Assembly: GCA_043816165.1 (NCBI GenBank)
Contig: JBDRIE010000027.1
Coordinates: forward strand, 1 to 64,000
Direction: 5' to 3'
From: JAACEU01 sp043816165
GTDB taxonomy: Bacteria > Patescibacteriota > Gracilibacteria > UBA1369 > LOWO2-01-FULL-3
Length of the DNA stretch: 64,000 nucleotides
A program made the translations under genes and the position numbers. Shown here in pieces: positions 63,310 to 64,000 of the stretch (position 1 is its first letter; each line of letters starts with the position of its first letter). The notes beneath the pieces are model-generated. The model made no database searches and was not told the origin of the DNA. It was given only the letters and a program-made list of their open reading frames with translations.

Positions 63310-63888
63310 TCAGAACCACCTGTAATAACTCCCCACCAAAATTCTACCCAAAATGTTCCTGAACAAAAAATATCCGATTATTCCCAAAGCAACAACCGTT
63401 CCAGCATCTTTTGCACTCAACTTGTGGTGTTCCATCAACATGTAATACGAAACCACAGCGATCCATATAAGCCCCACAAGCATAATCAAATTATAAAGTC
63501 CCATTGGATCCAAAATTCCGAAAATTGACAATATATAAGGCACTATGCTCAGCCACAAAACAGCAGAAGAATATGAAACCGTCCTAAAAAACCCGACGCT
63601 GTTCCCTTTTCCTCCAAAAAACCGAATCGCAATAAAATTCATTAAAAATATTATACAAAAAATCGAAATCACGGGAATGAACATCGGCCAAAACATAACC
63701 CTTGAAAACATAACACCAAACCCCGAAGAAAATGTAAACGAAGCCAATATCAGATTTATGACAGGCACCACAAAAAGTATAAGCACCCCGCATAAAGTAG
63801 CACTCTTATCATTCGCTACTCTCGACATAGCCTCCCTATCGAGTTTCAGTACAGAAACCAAATTGTTCCAACGTTTAGAATAATCCAT
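63310..63888 (-). CDS. Yip1-family integral membrane protein
   Basis: About 192 residues from the ATG at 63888 (MDYSKRWNNLVSVLKLDREA), with five predicted membrane helices (GVLILFVVPVINLILASFTF, MFWPMFIPVISIFCIIFLMN, TVSYSSAVLWLSIVPYILSI, LYNLIMLVGLIWIAVVSYYM, TVVALGIIGYFLFRNILG). FRTVSYSSAVLWLSIVPYIL with a downstream L-x-E-x-H-x-L-S segment is the Yip1 pattern. Its function in bacteria is not known. It overlaps the end of hppA by 14 bp. A TTG at 63909 would add seven residues. Confidence 0.75.
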   Translation of the reverse strand: MDYSKRWNNLVSVLKLDREAMSRVANDKSATLCGVLILFVVPVINLILASFTFSSGFGVMFSRVMFWPMFIPVISIFCIIFLMNFIAIRFFGGKGNSVGFFRTVSYSSAVLWLSIVPYILSIFGILDPMGLYNLIMLVGLIWIAVVSYYMLMEHHKLSAKDAGTVVALGIIGYFLFRNILGRILVGSYYRWF

Positions 63889-64000
63889 TAGCAGTGAATA
63901 CTGACGCAAAAATCAACGACACAACGGTCATTAATTTAATCAGTATGTTAATACTTGGTCCGGATGTGTCTTTGAATGGATCTCCAACAGTATCACCAAC
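63875..64000 (-). CDS. hppA: Membrane-bound pyrophosphatase, C-terminal end (partial)
   Basis: The last 41 codons run into the window from beyond position 64000: GDTVGDPFKDTSGPSINILI, then KLMTVVSLIFASVF and a stop. GDPFKDTSGPS-[IL]-N-I-L-I-K-L-M is the conserved last-helix signature of H+/Na+-pumping pyrophosphatases. The enzyme couples pyrophosphate hydrolysis to ion transport. Ion specificity cannot be judged from this fragment. The Yip1-type gene starts within its last codons. Confidence 0.9.
   Translation of the reverse strand, partial: VGDTVGDPFKDTSGPSINILIKLMTVVSLIFASVFTANGLF

Overview
The window is AT-rich and densely packed. It reads with the standard bacterial code: TGA ends pyk, ruvC, gpmI and pyrG. 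The gene set points to a Patescibacteria/CPR-type bacterium, possibly Peregrinibacteria-like. Reasons are small or split versions of core enzymes (stand-alone riboflavin kinase, split ManC, short RecO), archaeal-looking genes (triosephosphate isomerase, TrmB regulator, RibL-like nucleotidyltransferase), giant uncharacterised surface-type proteins, and start codons that almost all lack a Shine-Dalgarno sequence. UGA-as-glycine lineages (Gracilibacteria, Absconditabacteria) are ruled out by the stops. The phylum is inference; there is no rRNA in the window.

Layout. 1-12.6 kb (+): the end of an M24 peptidase, then glmS, pyk, ruvC, a TPR protein, pilD, gpmI, a split manC/cupin pair and a SecD-SecF fusion carrying parvulin-like domains. 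This covers sugar-nucleotide supply, glycolysis, recombination, pilin processing and export. 12.6-15.6 kb: tRNA-Arg(TCG), a partial tRNA copy and an accessory block (methyltransferase-like protein, small Cys protein, gene fragment, RelB/E-type toxin-antitoxin pair, unknowns). 15.7-27.8 kb (+): an RND efflux pair, priA, trpS, pyrG, a protein with tandem PilC/GspF N-terminal domains, an Lgt-like protein and a small membrane protein. 35.1-27.8 kb (-): a tight run riboflavin kinase, murE, truB, wecA/tagO-like, dnaG, rpoD, greA. 35.1-37.0 kb: O-antigen-ligase-like protein converging on an archaeal-type tpiA.

37.1-49.7 kb (+): two very large genes, a 2493-aa protein of unknown function behind a near-consensus promoter and a 1697-aa secreted protein built of Cys-bounded modules, closed by an intrinsic terminator. 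49.8-56.9 kb: HNH endonuclease (-), holA and trmB-like (+), gatA/gatC (-), then a small membrane protein, RibL-like nucleotidyltransferase, ftsX and recO (+). 56.9-64 kb (-): a Rel synthetase with a degenerate hydrolase domain, a membrane-anchored low-complexity protein, an FG-GAP/DUF11/SLH surface protein, a Yip1-type membrane protein and the end of hppA.

The parts most worth attention are the two giant genes, the export protein with built-in chaperone-like domains, the Rel protein, the Lgt-like protein with missing active-site residues, and a translation-start style (A-rich, no Shine-Dalgarno, several apparently leaderless transcripts) that runs through the window.
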